Assembly: GCA_002392405.1 (NCBI GenBank)
Contig: DGGY01000042.1
Coordinates: forward strand, 1 to 32,940
DNA: 32,940 nt
Origin: Treponema sp. UBA3862
GTDB lineage: Bacteria > Spirochaetota > Spirochaetia > Treponematales > Treponemataceae
Direction: 5' to 3'
Below the pieces are notes generated by a model. It saw only the letters and a program-made list of their open reading frames with translations, was not told the DNA's origin and made no database searches. The translations under genes and the position numbers were made by a program. Of this stretch, positions 8,554-15,466 are shown one piece after another (position 1 is the first letter of the stretch; the number at the start of each line of letters is the position of its first letter).

Positions 8554-8815
8554 GTTTGGTTCATATAAGGTATATTTCTGGCTGAATGAAGGAGAACCAC
8601 TTGAGCCGGTCCATGTACATGTTTCGCAGGGCATTCCTTCAAAAAATTCTACAAAAATATGGATATCAAGTGCAGGAAAATGCTCTGTAGCCAACAATAT
8701 GTCAAAAATCCCATCGAAAACACTTAATAACATTGTGCGCCTTATTGAAACTCAATATTTAGAGATTTTTTCACTCTGGAAAGAAACTTTCGGCGAATTA
8801 AAGTTTTACTGTTAA
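8537..8815 (+). CDS. DUF4160 domain-containing protein
   Basis: The 92 residues match the DUF4160 pattern as I know it: a start with a Phe-rich strand (YKVYFWLNEGEPLEPVHVHV), the conserved PxHVHV segment, a KIWISSAGK strand, the NxSKIP segment, and a C-terminal helix ending near WKETFGELKFYC. Length is typical. The start is GTG at 8537, with GGAGG (8524-8528) eight bases upstream inside the preceding gene. The biochemical role of DUF4160 is not established; small genes of this kind are often found in pairs in variable genome regions, which suggests a toxin-antitoxin-like role without proving it. The clustered His residues (HVHV) could bind metal or act in catalysis, which is inference. Confidence 0.85.
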   Translation: MPQVFKFGSYKVYFWLNEGEPLEPVHVHVSQGIPSKNSTKIWISSAGKCSVANNMSKIPSKTLNNIVRLIETQYLEIFSLWKETFGELKFYC

Positions 8816-8839
8816 AATGCTTTTTTCACTTATTATTGC

Positions 8840-8888
8840 AAAAAAAATCCCCCGGAAAATATACTTTTAAAGGTATATTCTCCGGGGG
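8840..8888 (-). terminator. Terminator of the FadL-like gene
   Basis: Arms 8849-8864 and 8873-8888 pair almost perfectly: CCCCCGGA and AATATAC on one side with their complements on the other, interrupted by one A/C mismatch. Read on the - strand, the stem is followed by A and a run of eight T residues (complement of 8840-8847). The + strand side has no T-run after the stem, so it would be only a weak stop for the DUF4160 gene. Confidence 0.9.
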
Positions 8889-8971
8889 CATATTTGTACC
8901 TGTAAAAAGCTTAAAATGAAGCCTTAAAAAGCGGTGCTCTAAAAAGCCTCAAGTCTCTCTCCTTTACTTTT

Positions 8972-10147
8972 TTACAGTCCAAATTTATAAGTTGCGCTTA
9001 AGCCAAGCATGATGATTGACTTGTTGAGTTTATTGCTTTTGTATTCTTCTTCAAGGTATTTAGCGTACATTCCGCCGAAAGCTACAGTAAGTGCTTTAAC
9101 AGGAGTAATTTCTCCGCCAAGACCAAAGCTTACGCAGTCAAGAACAGGGGAGAAATAATTGTTGTATTTATCGTTATAGCCCTGCTTTGAGTAACCGATA
9201 CCGCCAGAAACGAGGAATTTTTCGTTAATCTTATAGTCAGCTCCACCGTAGATTTCCCATGAGTCATCGTAGTCAGAGTTTTTATCAGAAAGGGCGCTTC
9301 CCATGTCAGCCTGACCGTTAAAGTAGTAGTTGAAGGAAGAGCTTAAATAGAGATTATCGATTTTGTAACCTGCACCAAAGTTGAATTCCGGTGAAAGATC
9401 TGCATCGTATTTTTTGCCTTTTGCAAGGTCAATTCCCATAAATTTTAATGTTGAAAGAGCAGCTGCAGAACCTTTGTTAGAATCAATTTCACATTCCATT
9501 TTTGTAACTGACTTGTACTGGAATGCAAGGTCCAGGTTTTCTACCGGTCTCCAGTTTACGCCGAAGATTCCGCCGACACCAAAGCCAGATGCTTCATAGC
9601 CAATTTTTCCAAGTGATGCATGAGTTGTTTCCATAGTCTGGTTTGCTTCAAGAAGGCGTACTGCACCGGAAAGAGAAACCTTGTCGTTAATTGCATAAGA
9701 AACACCAAGATTCTGTCCGAATGTTACAGAATATACATCAATTGGTTTTGCTCCAGGAAGCGCAGCACTTCCATCCTTATATTCCAGGGAACCGCCACCG
9801 GCTGCAACCTGGAAGGTTCCGAAGAAGCCAAATTTTCCGTGTTTGTAAACGATTTCTGCGTTAGGGAAGAGGAATACAGGTTTTTCGTCCTTGTATTCTG
9901 TTACAGCATCTTCATGTGAATATGTTTTAAAAATAAACTGGTCACCTGCTTCCAGGTAAAGACCGTCTGCCATGAATGCTGTTCCTGCAATGTTGTAAAG
10001 GGCAGCTTCAGGGCGTTCTGATTCTGTGTTGCGGCTCGGGTTTCTGATGTAGCCTGCATTAAGGTTTGTTTTTGCGTCAATTCCTCCGGCGAAAACAGCA
10101 CATGCTGCAAGAGCCGAGAGAATTGCACCTGCAATAATTTTTTTCAT
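8972..10147 (-). CDS. FadL/OmpP1-like outer-membrane beta-barrel protein
   Basis: A 391-residue exported protein with a signal peptide cut near AVFA-GG. The mature start carries YNIAGTAFMADGLYLEAGDQ, a form of the NPAGxAF opening of FadL-family barrels, which import long-chain fatty acids or other hydrophobic compounds across the outer membrane. The remainder alternates short amphipathic beta strands with Gly-rich turns, and the C-terminus ends in YKFGL, a typical barrel end signal although the very last residue is Leu rather than Phe. Treponemes are known to carry several FadL-like proteins. GGAGG lies upstream of the ATG on the - strand. A strong terminator closes the gene, and a 31-bp palindrome lies between the upstream radical SAM gene and this start. 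Substrate unknown. Confidence 0.82.
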   Translation of the reverse strand: MKKIIAGAILSALAACAVFAGGIDAKTNLNAGYIRNPSRNTESERPEAALYNIAGTAFMADGLYLEAGDQFIFKTYSHEDAVTEYKDEKPVFLFPNAEIVYKHGKFGFFGTFQVAAGGGSLEYKDGSAALPGAKPIDVYSVTFGQNLGVSYAINDKVSLSGAVRLLEANQTMETTHASLGKIGYEASGFGVGGIFGVNWRPVENLDLAFQYKSVTKMECEIDSNKGSAAALSTLKFMGIDLAKGKKYDADLSPEFNFGAGYKIDNLYLSSSFNYYFNGQADMGSALSDKNSDYDDSWEIYGGADYKINEKFLVSGGIGYSKQGYNDKYNNYFSPVLDCVSFGLGGEITPVKALTVAFGGMYAKYLEEEYKSNKLNKSIIMLGLSATYKFGL

Positions 10148-10166
10148 TTTTTCCTCCAGAAAAACT

Positions 10167-10197
10167 AAAATGACATTATTTCAATAAATGTCATTTT
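10167..10197. repeat. Palindrome upstream of the FadL-like gene
   Basis: Perfect 11-base arms, AAAATGACATT (10167-10177) and AATGTCATTTT (10187-10197), flank a nine-base centre. It lies 20 bases before the FadL-like ATG and 45 bases after the radical SAM stop on the - strand. It may be an operator for the porin or a weak, AT-rich terminator for the radical SAM gene, since T residues follow it on the - strand. The sequence alone cannot decide. Confidence 0.55.
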
Positions 10198-10241
10198 GTC
10201 GGCTAGAGTTTAGCATTTTTTCTCTTTTTAAGTCTAGGGGT

Positions 10242-11138
10242 TTATTTTTTTTTGCAAAGATAATCGCAGAAGGTGCAGATGTCGTCAGTGCAGCCTCTTC
10301 CGGGAAACTTTTCTCCTGCTTTTTTCAGTTTTTTTGCCTGAGAAAGAAGGCCTTTTTTGTAGCAGACTTCTATCATGGGATTTGCTTCTGCCTTTTTCAT
10401 TACTGAATTAAAATCGTCTCTTTTTATGTTTCCTATAAAGAGGGCAGGGTTTTCATTTGCAAAGCCGCAGCAGGGGGCGATGTCGCCTGAAGCGTGAACA
10501 AAAAGAATCTGACCCGGGCCCTGGCAGTAATCTTCCTTAAACCATCTGCTGCTTTTCCAGCCGCGCTCATCTTCTGCCTGGTATGTCCGGGGTAAAATAT
10601 ATATGTCTGCAGCGTATTCTTCTGCAAGGATTTCCAGCTGCCTTTCAAGGGTGTCTGATTTTTCTTTTGTAAGTGATTCATCTATTACTGTCTGAACATT
10701 AAGGCTTTCTTCTCCGAAGATTTTATTTACAGCTGAGGCAAAAGTTTTTATGCGCTCAAAACTCTGACCGTGGAAAGAGTCATAACTTAAACCGATTTTT
10801 CCGTCATATCCTGCATCGTATATCTTTTTTAAGACTTCAATTAATTCTTCTTCTGTTTTCCACCAGTCACCGTTTGTCATTATCTGGTCAAAACAGAATT
10901 CTTTTTTTATGCTTTCTTCTATTAAATTAAGAAGAAAATCAAGATACAAAAAAGGCTCGCCGCCGGAAAAACCAATTTTATATATAGAAGTATTTTTGCA
11001 GGAATCTAAAAACTTAACTGCGTCCTTTACCTTAAGCTGAAGGGGGGAGCGGCTCACAAAGCAGTGGGGGCAGTGAAGGTTACAGGCCTGGGTAGATGCA
11101 AAAATAATTTCCTCAGGATAAAAAGCGCGTGTGTTCAT
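10242..11138 (-). CDS. Radical SAM protein with extra C-terminal cysteines
   Basis: A 298-residue cytoplasmic enzyme. The radical SAM iron-sulfur motif CX3CX2C is present as C19, C23 and C26 (ACNLHCPHC), followed by the S-adenosylmethionine-binding SGGEP segment near residue 60 and a TNGDW strand. The C-terminal third holds many further cysteines (YCQGPG, APCCGF, VCYKKG, RGCTDDICTFCDYLC), the pattern of a SPASM-like domain binding additional iron-sulfur clusters. Such proteins typically modify peptides or protein side chains. No short substrate peptide gene is visible next to it. There is no clear Shine-Dalgarno before the ATG (upstream bases on the - strand are AAAATACACTC). It lies 94 bases upstream of the FadL-like gene on the same strand. 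Substrate and product are unknown. Confidence 0.85.
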   Translation of the reverse strand: MNTRAFYPEEIIFASTQACNLHCPHCFVSRSPLQLKVKDAVKFLDSCKNTSIYKIGFSGGEPFLYLDFLLNLIEESIKKEFCFDQIMTNGDWWKTEEELIEVLKKIYDAGYDGKIGLSYDSFHGQSFERIKTFASAVNKIFGEESLNVQTVIDESLTKEKSDTLERQLEILAEEYAADIYILPRTYQAEDERGWKSSRWFKEDYCQGPGQILFVHASGDIAPCCGFANENPALFIGNIKRDDFNSVMKKAEANPMIEVCYKKGLLSQAKKLKKAGEKFPGRGCTDDICTFCDYLCKKK

Positions 11139-11272
11139 GAGTGTATTTTATCATTAAAAAAAATCGTTAGATAGTGGGCAGAAAAAATGTCTGGTTTGGG
11201 CTAAAAAAAAGCGCAAGTGCACAGGCTGTGTATCTTTTTGTTGGGCAAAAAAATGTGTAGTCCAGAAGGGTT

Positions 11273-11349
11273 CGGTACGAAATCCATTTTGCGCGTGCGA
11301 CCGAAGGGAGTCAGATACCATATTCGCGCAACCATGGATTTCTGTAACG
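11273..11349. repeat. Long imperfect inverted repeat
   Basis: The left arm (11273-11295) contains AAATCCAT and TTGCGCG. The right arm (11325-11349) contains CGCGCAA and ATGGATTT. The arms pair over more than 20 bases with one mismatch and small bulges, leaving a 29-base loop that includes CGAAGGGAGTCAGATACC. This looks like a folded dispersed repeat or small RNA rather than a gene. A 71-codon open frame on the - strand (11154-11369) crosses it but lacks a ribosome-binding site. Confidence 0.6.
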
Positions 11350-11520
11350 GTTCCTGGCGGACGTAACATTTTTTTTATTTACGAAACTGTCATATTCGCA
11401 AACAGCATGCAGCGTGTTAACGCGCGGTTCTGACCTCATGATATGCGACTGGAAGCTGTTTTTAATGGTGGAAATTATTTAATACGTTTGCACCAGCTGT
11501 GTAACGGTTCCTGGCGGACG
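11344..11520 (+). repeat. Direct repeat pair in the radical SAM-pgk intergenic region
   Basis: The 20-mer GTAACGGTTCCTGGCGGACG occurs exactly at 11344-11363 and 11501-11520. In both places similar bases follow: CA-CATTTTTTT-like T-runs, then GAAACTG. The first copy overlaps the right arm of the inverted repeat. Between the copies lies another possible fold with arms AAACAGC (near 11400) and GCTGTTT (near 11456). The rest of 11139-11628 has no gene I can support, apart from the pgk promoter candidate near its end. A second similar pair, GGGCAGAAAAAATGT and GGGCAAAAAAATGT, lies at about 11175 and 11243. Confidence 0.75.
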
Positions 11521-11552
11521 CAGCATTTTTTTATATTGAAGAAACTGACTTT

Positions 11553-11580
11553 TTGACCTATTATTAAGTATTGATTTATT
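11553..11580 (+). promoter_or_regulatory. Candidate pgk promoter
   Basis: TTGACC (11553-11558), a five-of-six -35 match, is followed after 16 bases by TTTATT (11575-11580), a weaker four-of-six -10 match. It would give a leader of about 40 bases carrying a small GC hairpin (CCGCTGCGGCGG) just before the AAGGAGA ribosome-binding site, which may influence translation. Confidence 0.35.
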
Positions 11581-11628
11581 TTTTGCAAAACCGCTGCGGC
11601 GGATTTTTACGATAAGGAGATTTTACAA

Positions 11629-12900
11629 ATGATTAAAACTGTAAAAGACGTTGACCTTAAAGGTAAGCGCATCATCATGCGCGTAGATTTTAACGTACCT
11701 ATGAAGGACGGAGTTGTTCAGGATGATACCCGCATTATGGCTGCTCTTCCTACCATTAAATACATTCTTGAACAGGGCCCGCGCTCTCTCGTTCTTATGA
11801 GCCATCTTGGCGATCCAAAAAAAGACGTAAAAAAAGCTCAGGAAAAAGCTGAAAAAGCAGGAAAAACCTGGACTGACGCTGATGCTGAAAAGTTCATTAA
11901 CGGTAAAAACCGCATGAAGCCGGTTGTAGAATACTTTGCTTCAAAACTTGGAAAGGAAGTTACTTTCCTTCCTGATGCCCTCGGACAGAAGGCAGCAATC
12001 GATGCTCTCCCGCAGGGTGCTGTTGCAATGCTTGAAAACGTACGCTTCCACAAAGAAGAAACTTCTAAAGACAGTGCAGAACGGGATGTAATGGCAAAAG
12101 AACTTGCTTCTTACGGTGACATCTTTGTAAACGACGCTTTCGGTACTGCTCACCGCGATCAGGCTTCTACTGCTTCAATTGCAAAATTCATGCCGGTAGA
12201 AAGCGTTGGCGGCTTCCTCATGGAAAAAGAAGTTAAATACATTCAGCCGATGGTAGAAAATCCTCCAAAACCGCAGGTTGCAATTATCGGTGGTGCCAAG
12301 GTTTCTTCTAAAATCGCAGTTCTTGAATCTCTCCTTAAAAACGCTTCAGCCCTCATTATTGGCGGCGGTATGGCTTATACTTTCCTCAAGGCTCAGGGCC
12401 ACAAAGTAGGTATTTCTCTTGTTGAAGATGATTACCTTGATACTGCAAAAAAACTCCTTTCAGACGCTGCTTCTAAGGGTGTAAAAATCGTTCTTCCTGT
12501 AGACCATGTTGCTGCAGATAAGTTTGATGCTAATGCCGCTCCTGTTGCAGTAGACGGTGTTGATATTCCTGACAATCTTATGGCTATGGATGTTGGTCCT
12601 AAGACAATCGAAGCATACAAAGAAGTTCTTTCTACAGCAAAATCTGTTGTATGGAACGGACCTGTAGGCGTATTCGAGTTTGACGCATTTGCTAAGGGAA
12701 CTGCAACTGTTGCTCAGCTTGTTGCTGATGCTACCGGCCGTGGTGCTATGACTGTAGTTGGCGGCGGTGACAGCGTTGCTGCCGTTAACAAGTTTAACCT
12801 TGCAGATAAGATGAGCCATGTTTCTACTGGCGGCGGTGCTTCCCTTGAATTCCTTGAAGGAAAGACACTTCCAGGTATTGCTATTTTGGCTACAAAATAA
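11629..12900 (+). CDS. pgk: Phosphoglycerate kinase
   Basis: Transfers the acyl phosphate of 1,3-bisphosphoglycerate to ADP, giving ATP and 3-phosphoglycerate in cytoplasmic glycolysis. The 423 residues show the family's landmarks from end to end: RVDFNVP near the N-terminus (substrate binding), [31 protein letters not shown], the nucleotide-domain [20 protein letters not shown], and GGGDSVAAV with [13 protein letters not shown] close to the end. It is longer than the enterobacterial enzyme because of a charged insert at about residues 65-90 ([12 protein letters not shown] and following). AAGGAGA lies eight bases before ATG 11629. A structured element and then a terminator follow. Clear identification. 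Confidence 0.98.
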   Translation: MIKTVKDVDLKGKRIIMRVDFNVPMKDGVVQDDTRIMAALPTIKYILEQGPRSLVLMSHLGDPKKDVKKAQEKAEKAGKTWTDADAEKFINGKNRMKPVVEYFASKLGKEVTFLPDALGQKAAIDALPQGAVAMLENVRFHKEETSKDSAERDVMAKELASYGDIFVNDAFGTAHRDQASTASIAKFMPVESVGGFLMEKEVKYIQPMVENPPKPQVAIIGGAKVSSKIAVLESLLKNASALIIGGGMAYTFLKAQGHKVGISLVEDDYLDTAKKLLSDAASKGVKIVLPVDHVAADKFDANAAPVAVDGVDIPDNLMAMDVGPKTIEAYKEVLSTAKSVVWNGPVGVFEFDAFAKGTATVAQLVADATGRGAMTVVGGGDSVAAVNKFNLADKMSHVSTGGGASLEFLEGKTLPGIAILATK

Positions 12901-12940
12901 ACCTGATTTTGTAACAAAAATCCGGTACAGTAAAACTTAG

Positions 12941-13003
12941 CCCCGGGCGTTGCGGAAAGACCGCAGAAGGCGAAGCCTTCGAGGACTTTGAGCAAGCACG
13001 GGA
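12941..13003 (+). repeat. Compact structured element in the pgk 3' region
   Basis: Three nested or competing pairings fit within 63 bases. An outer stem runs CCCG (12942-12945) to CGGG (12999-13002), continuing with GC to GC. A first hairpin is TGCGG (12951-12955) with CCGCA (12961-12965) around AAAGA. A second is GAAGGC (12966-12971) with GCCTTC (12975-12980) around GAA. There is no T-run, so it is not itself a terminator; one follows seven bases later. The form suggests a dispersed repeat or a small RNA domain. No known family is recognised. Confidence 0.55.
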
Positions 13004-13009
13004 TTACAC

Positions 13010-13044
13010 AAAAAAGGCGGACGGTTTTTGTCCGTCTTTTTTTT
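13010..13044 (+). terminator. Rho-independent terminator after pgk
   Basis: GGCGGAC (13016-13022) pairs with GTCCGTC (13030-13036), with one G-U pair, around a GG plus T-rich loop. Six A residues precede the stem and eight T residues (13037-13044) follow it. Confidence 0.92.
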
Positions 13045-13174
13045 AGCGCTGATTATGCTTTTATCTTTTAAAAATTTAAAAATAACCTTAAAATTTTCCT
13101 AAACTGTGCACGATTTTGTGCCGATAATTTCACCGGTAAACTGTCTTTAAATTTAAGGCGGCGAGGTGAGCTTT

Positions 13175-15466
13175 ATGGAAATTGATAATTACGGTTCATT
13201 TGAAAACAGTGCAGACGTACTCAATGATATCTGTTCTAAGGCAGGCTTTGGAGAATACGGCTCTTTTGAAGGCGTTCCTTTAAGGAAGGTCAATAAGAGG
13301 GCAAAAAAATATCAGAAAAAAGAAGTCAGGCAGGAAAAAAAGATTGCCCGGGACGAGACTCGTGCAAAAAGAAAGATTGCAAGAGTCCGCAGTGTAAATG
13401 CCTTCCACTCAATCAGTTCAAAGATGGTAGGAATGATTTCCGCCATTGTAGTTTTGTCTTTAGGAACCATTACTGTTTTAGTAAGTCACTTTGTAAGTGA
13501 AGATGTACGCATCAGCGCAGAAGAGAATAACCTCACCATTAACCGCCGTTCCGCTGACGATGTGCGTAACAGGGTAAATGCAGTCATCAATAACGCAGGA
13601 ATGATTTACGGTCTGATTGAAACTGAAAAAAAAGATGTGCTTGAAGACCAGAAAAACGTTTCTCTTTTCTTTGACCGCAATAAAGACATTGCAGGCGTTG
13701 CTTTTGTCAATTCAAGGCTCTATTTTACAAATAATACTTTTATGTTGAGCCACGAACTTGAACCTGAGTCTTTTAAGGACTGGCTTACAGGTGAAGAAGA
13801 AAACATTCAAAATGCGCTGACAGGTGCTGTAAGGATTACAAACCCGAGTCCTGTCTTTAATACTCCTGTTCTTGCAGTTTTTACTCCGCTTTCTAAGGTT
13901 GATAACGGAGATGTGTGCGTTGTGCTTTTTTCAAGTGAAGAACTCAGCGAAAGCTTTGCGACTTCTTCTACGAACCTTTCTGTTTTAGTAAATGATGAAA
14001 GTGAAATCCTTGTTCATCCTGATGCTTCTGTCATGCTTGAGGGCGGGGATTTAAAAAATCATGAACTTGTAAAAAAGATGCATGAGTCTAATCAGACCAA
14101 TATGCAGGTAAAATATACTGACTTGAGCGGGGAAGAGTACTTTGGTGCTTTCCGCAAGATTCCGGGGACCGGCGCCGGTGTAATTACTGAAGTTAAGTCG
14201 AGCGTTATTTTTGAAGGCGTTCAGTCTACGACAAGGCGTAATATTTATCTGACTGCTGCAATTCTTGCGGTGGCTGTTCTTTTAATCCGCTTCTTTGCGC
14301 GCTCTCTTTCTTCACCTCTTGAGCTTTTAACTGAAGTAAACGACCAGATTGCCCTGGGAAACTTTGACACTCCGCTTTTTGACGAGCTTAATGTCCGCCG
14401 TAAGGACGAAATCGGCGTATTAAACCGTTCTACAAAAGATGAACAGCAGATTTTAAATACTGTAACTTCCCTGACTAATAAAGGTGTAACCCAGGCCATT
14501 GTCAAAAAGACTATTGATTTTGAGCCTCACCTTAAAGACATTACGATTTTCTTCAGTGATATCCGCGGCTTTACTGCTATTTCTGACGGCTTCAACAGAC
14601 GCTTCCAGGAAAACTCTGCCGGCGAAATCATCAGTTTCTTGAATGACTACATGAGCCGCATGGTTAACTGCATCAAGGCTACCGGCGGTAATGTTGATAA
14701 ATTTGAAGGCGATGCTATTATGGCCTGCTGGGGTGTTCTTCGTGATGATGATTTGAGCTTTGAGAAGCTTCCTGACAATGATCCGCGTAAGGCTTTCCTG
14801 AAGGCTGAACACGACGAGCATAAAGTTCACGATGTAATCTCTGCCATCCGCTCAACTGTCGGCATGCGCTATGCGTTAATGAAATACAACAAGGATGCAG
14901 AAATATTTACAAAACAGCATGAAGGTGAGCCGCTTGCAAAATATAAGCCTGAAATTAAAATCGGCTGCGGCTTAAATTCAGGGCGTGCAACTGTAGGCTT
15001 TATGGGAAGCCGCGACAAGATGGAATTTACCTCTATCGGCGACGCCGTAAACCTTGCAAGCCGTACTGAAAGTTCAAATAAACCGTGCGGCACTGATATC
15101 CTGATTACTCAGGACACTTATGATCTTCTTAAAAAAGATTACGTGCGCTGTGCTGAAAACAATTACACCATTTCTAAAGAACATCTGATGGATGAGGTAA
15201 TTGTTGAGCAGATTCCTGTAACATTTGAAGTTAAAGGTAAGGGAAAACAGCATTTCTACGGCGTTGTAAATATGCCTAATTTTGATATTGAAGCTTTCTT
15301 TAAGCGCGTTGAGAGCGGTTTTGAAGTTGATGAAGACTGTGTAAAAGCCTGCGGACCTGAGGGCCCTAAAACTCTTAATGAACTTAGAAATATGCTTGGA
15401 ATTCCTGTTCCTGATTTTGGTGAGGTTAACCTGGATGCAGAAGAAAACAAGGTTAAGGTTAGTTAA
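13175..15466 (+). CDS. Cache/HAMP-like class IIIb adenylate cyclase
   Basis: A 763-residue inner-membrane cyclase. A basic cytoplasmic leader (about 1-80) precedes a transmembrane segment (about 83-106), a periplasmic sensor of Cache type (about 106-350), a second segment (about 352-372), a HAMP-like region (SLSSPLELL to KDEIGVL) and the catalytic domain from about 450. Metal ligands are D462 (FFSDIRGFT) and D513 (FEGDAIM). K509 fits ATP selection, but the second selector is T619 (FTSIGD) in place of Asp, the mark of class IIIb cyclases, several of which respond to bicarbonate. N626 and R630 are present. The spacing from D513 to T619 is 106 residues, against 67 in the other cyclase here, so this domain has an insert of about 40 residues. 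The start chosen is ATG 13175, five bases after GAGGTGA; GTG 13166 overlaps that ribosome-binding site and is less likely. The gene overlaps the next by 32 bases. Confidence 0.88.
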   Translation: MEIDNYGSFENSADVLNDICSKAGFGEYGSFEGVPLRKVNKRAKKYQKKEVRQEKKIARDETRAKRKIARVRSVNAFHSISSKMVGMISAIVVLSLGTITVLVSHFVSEDVRISAEENNLTINRRSADDVRNRVNAVINNAGMIYGLIETEKKDVLEDQKNVSLFFDRNKDIAGVAFVNSRLYFTNNTFMLSHELEPESFKDWLTGEEENIQNALTGAVRITNPSPVFNTPVLAVFTPLSKVDNGDVCVVLFSSEELSESFATSSTNLSVLVNDESEILVHPDASVMLEGGDLKNHELVKKMHESNQTNMQVKYTDLSGEEYFGAFRKIPGTGAGVITEVKSSVIFEGVQSTTRRNIYLTAAILAVAVLLIRFFARSLSSPLELLTEVNDQIALGNFDTPLFDELNVRRKDEIGVLNRSTKDEQQILNTVTSLTNKGVTQAIVKKTIDFEPHLKDITIFFSDIRGFTAISDGFNRRFQENSAGEIISFLNDYMSRMVNCIKATGGNVDKFEGDAIMACWGVLRDDDLSFEKLPDNDPRKAFLKAEHDEHKVHDVISAIRSTVGMRYALMKYNKDAEIFTKQHEGEPLAKYKPEIKIGCGLNSGRATVGFMGSRDKMEFTSIGDAVNLASRTESSNKPCGTDILITQDTYDLLKKDYVRCAENNYTISKEHLMDEVIVEQIPVTFEVKGKGKQHFYGVVNMPNFDIEAFFKRVESGFEVDEDCVKACGPEGPKTLNELRNMLGIPVPDFGEVNLDAEENKVKVS

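Noticed and set aside
11154..11369. A 71-codon open frame on the - strand across the inverted repeat
   Set aside because: It has no ribosome-binding site, no recognisable protein pattern, and its sequence is explained by the repeat structure.
11139..11628. A tRNA gene or CRISPR array in the repeat-bearing gap
   Set aside because: No cloverleaf with T-loop and acceptor pairing is visible, and there are only two spaced copies of the repeat, without a regular array.
13166..13174. GTG at 13166 as cyclase start
   Set aside because: It lies inside the GAGGTGA ribosome-binding site that is correctly spaced for ATG 13175.
15378..15434. Upstream extension of the FecR-domain gene
   Set aside because: It would overlap the cyclase by almost 90 bases and adds residues before the membrane anchor without a ribosome-binding site.
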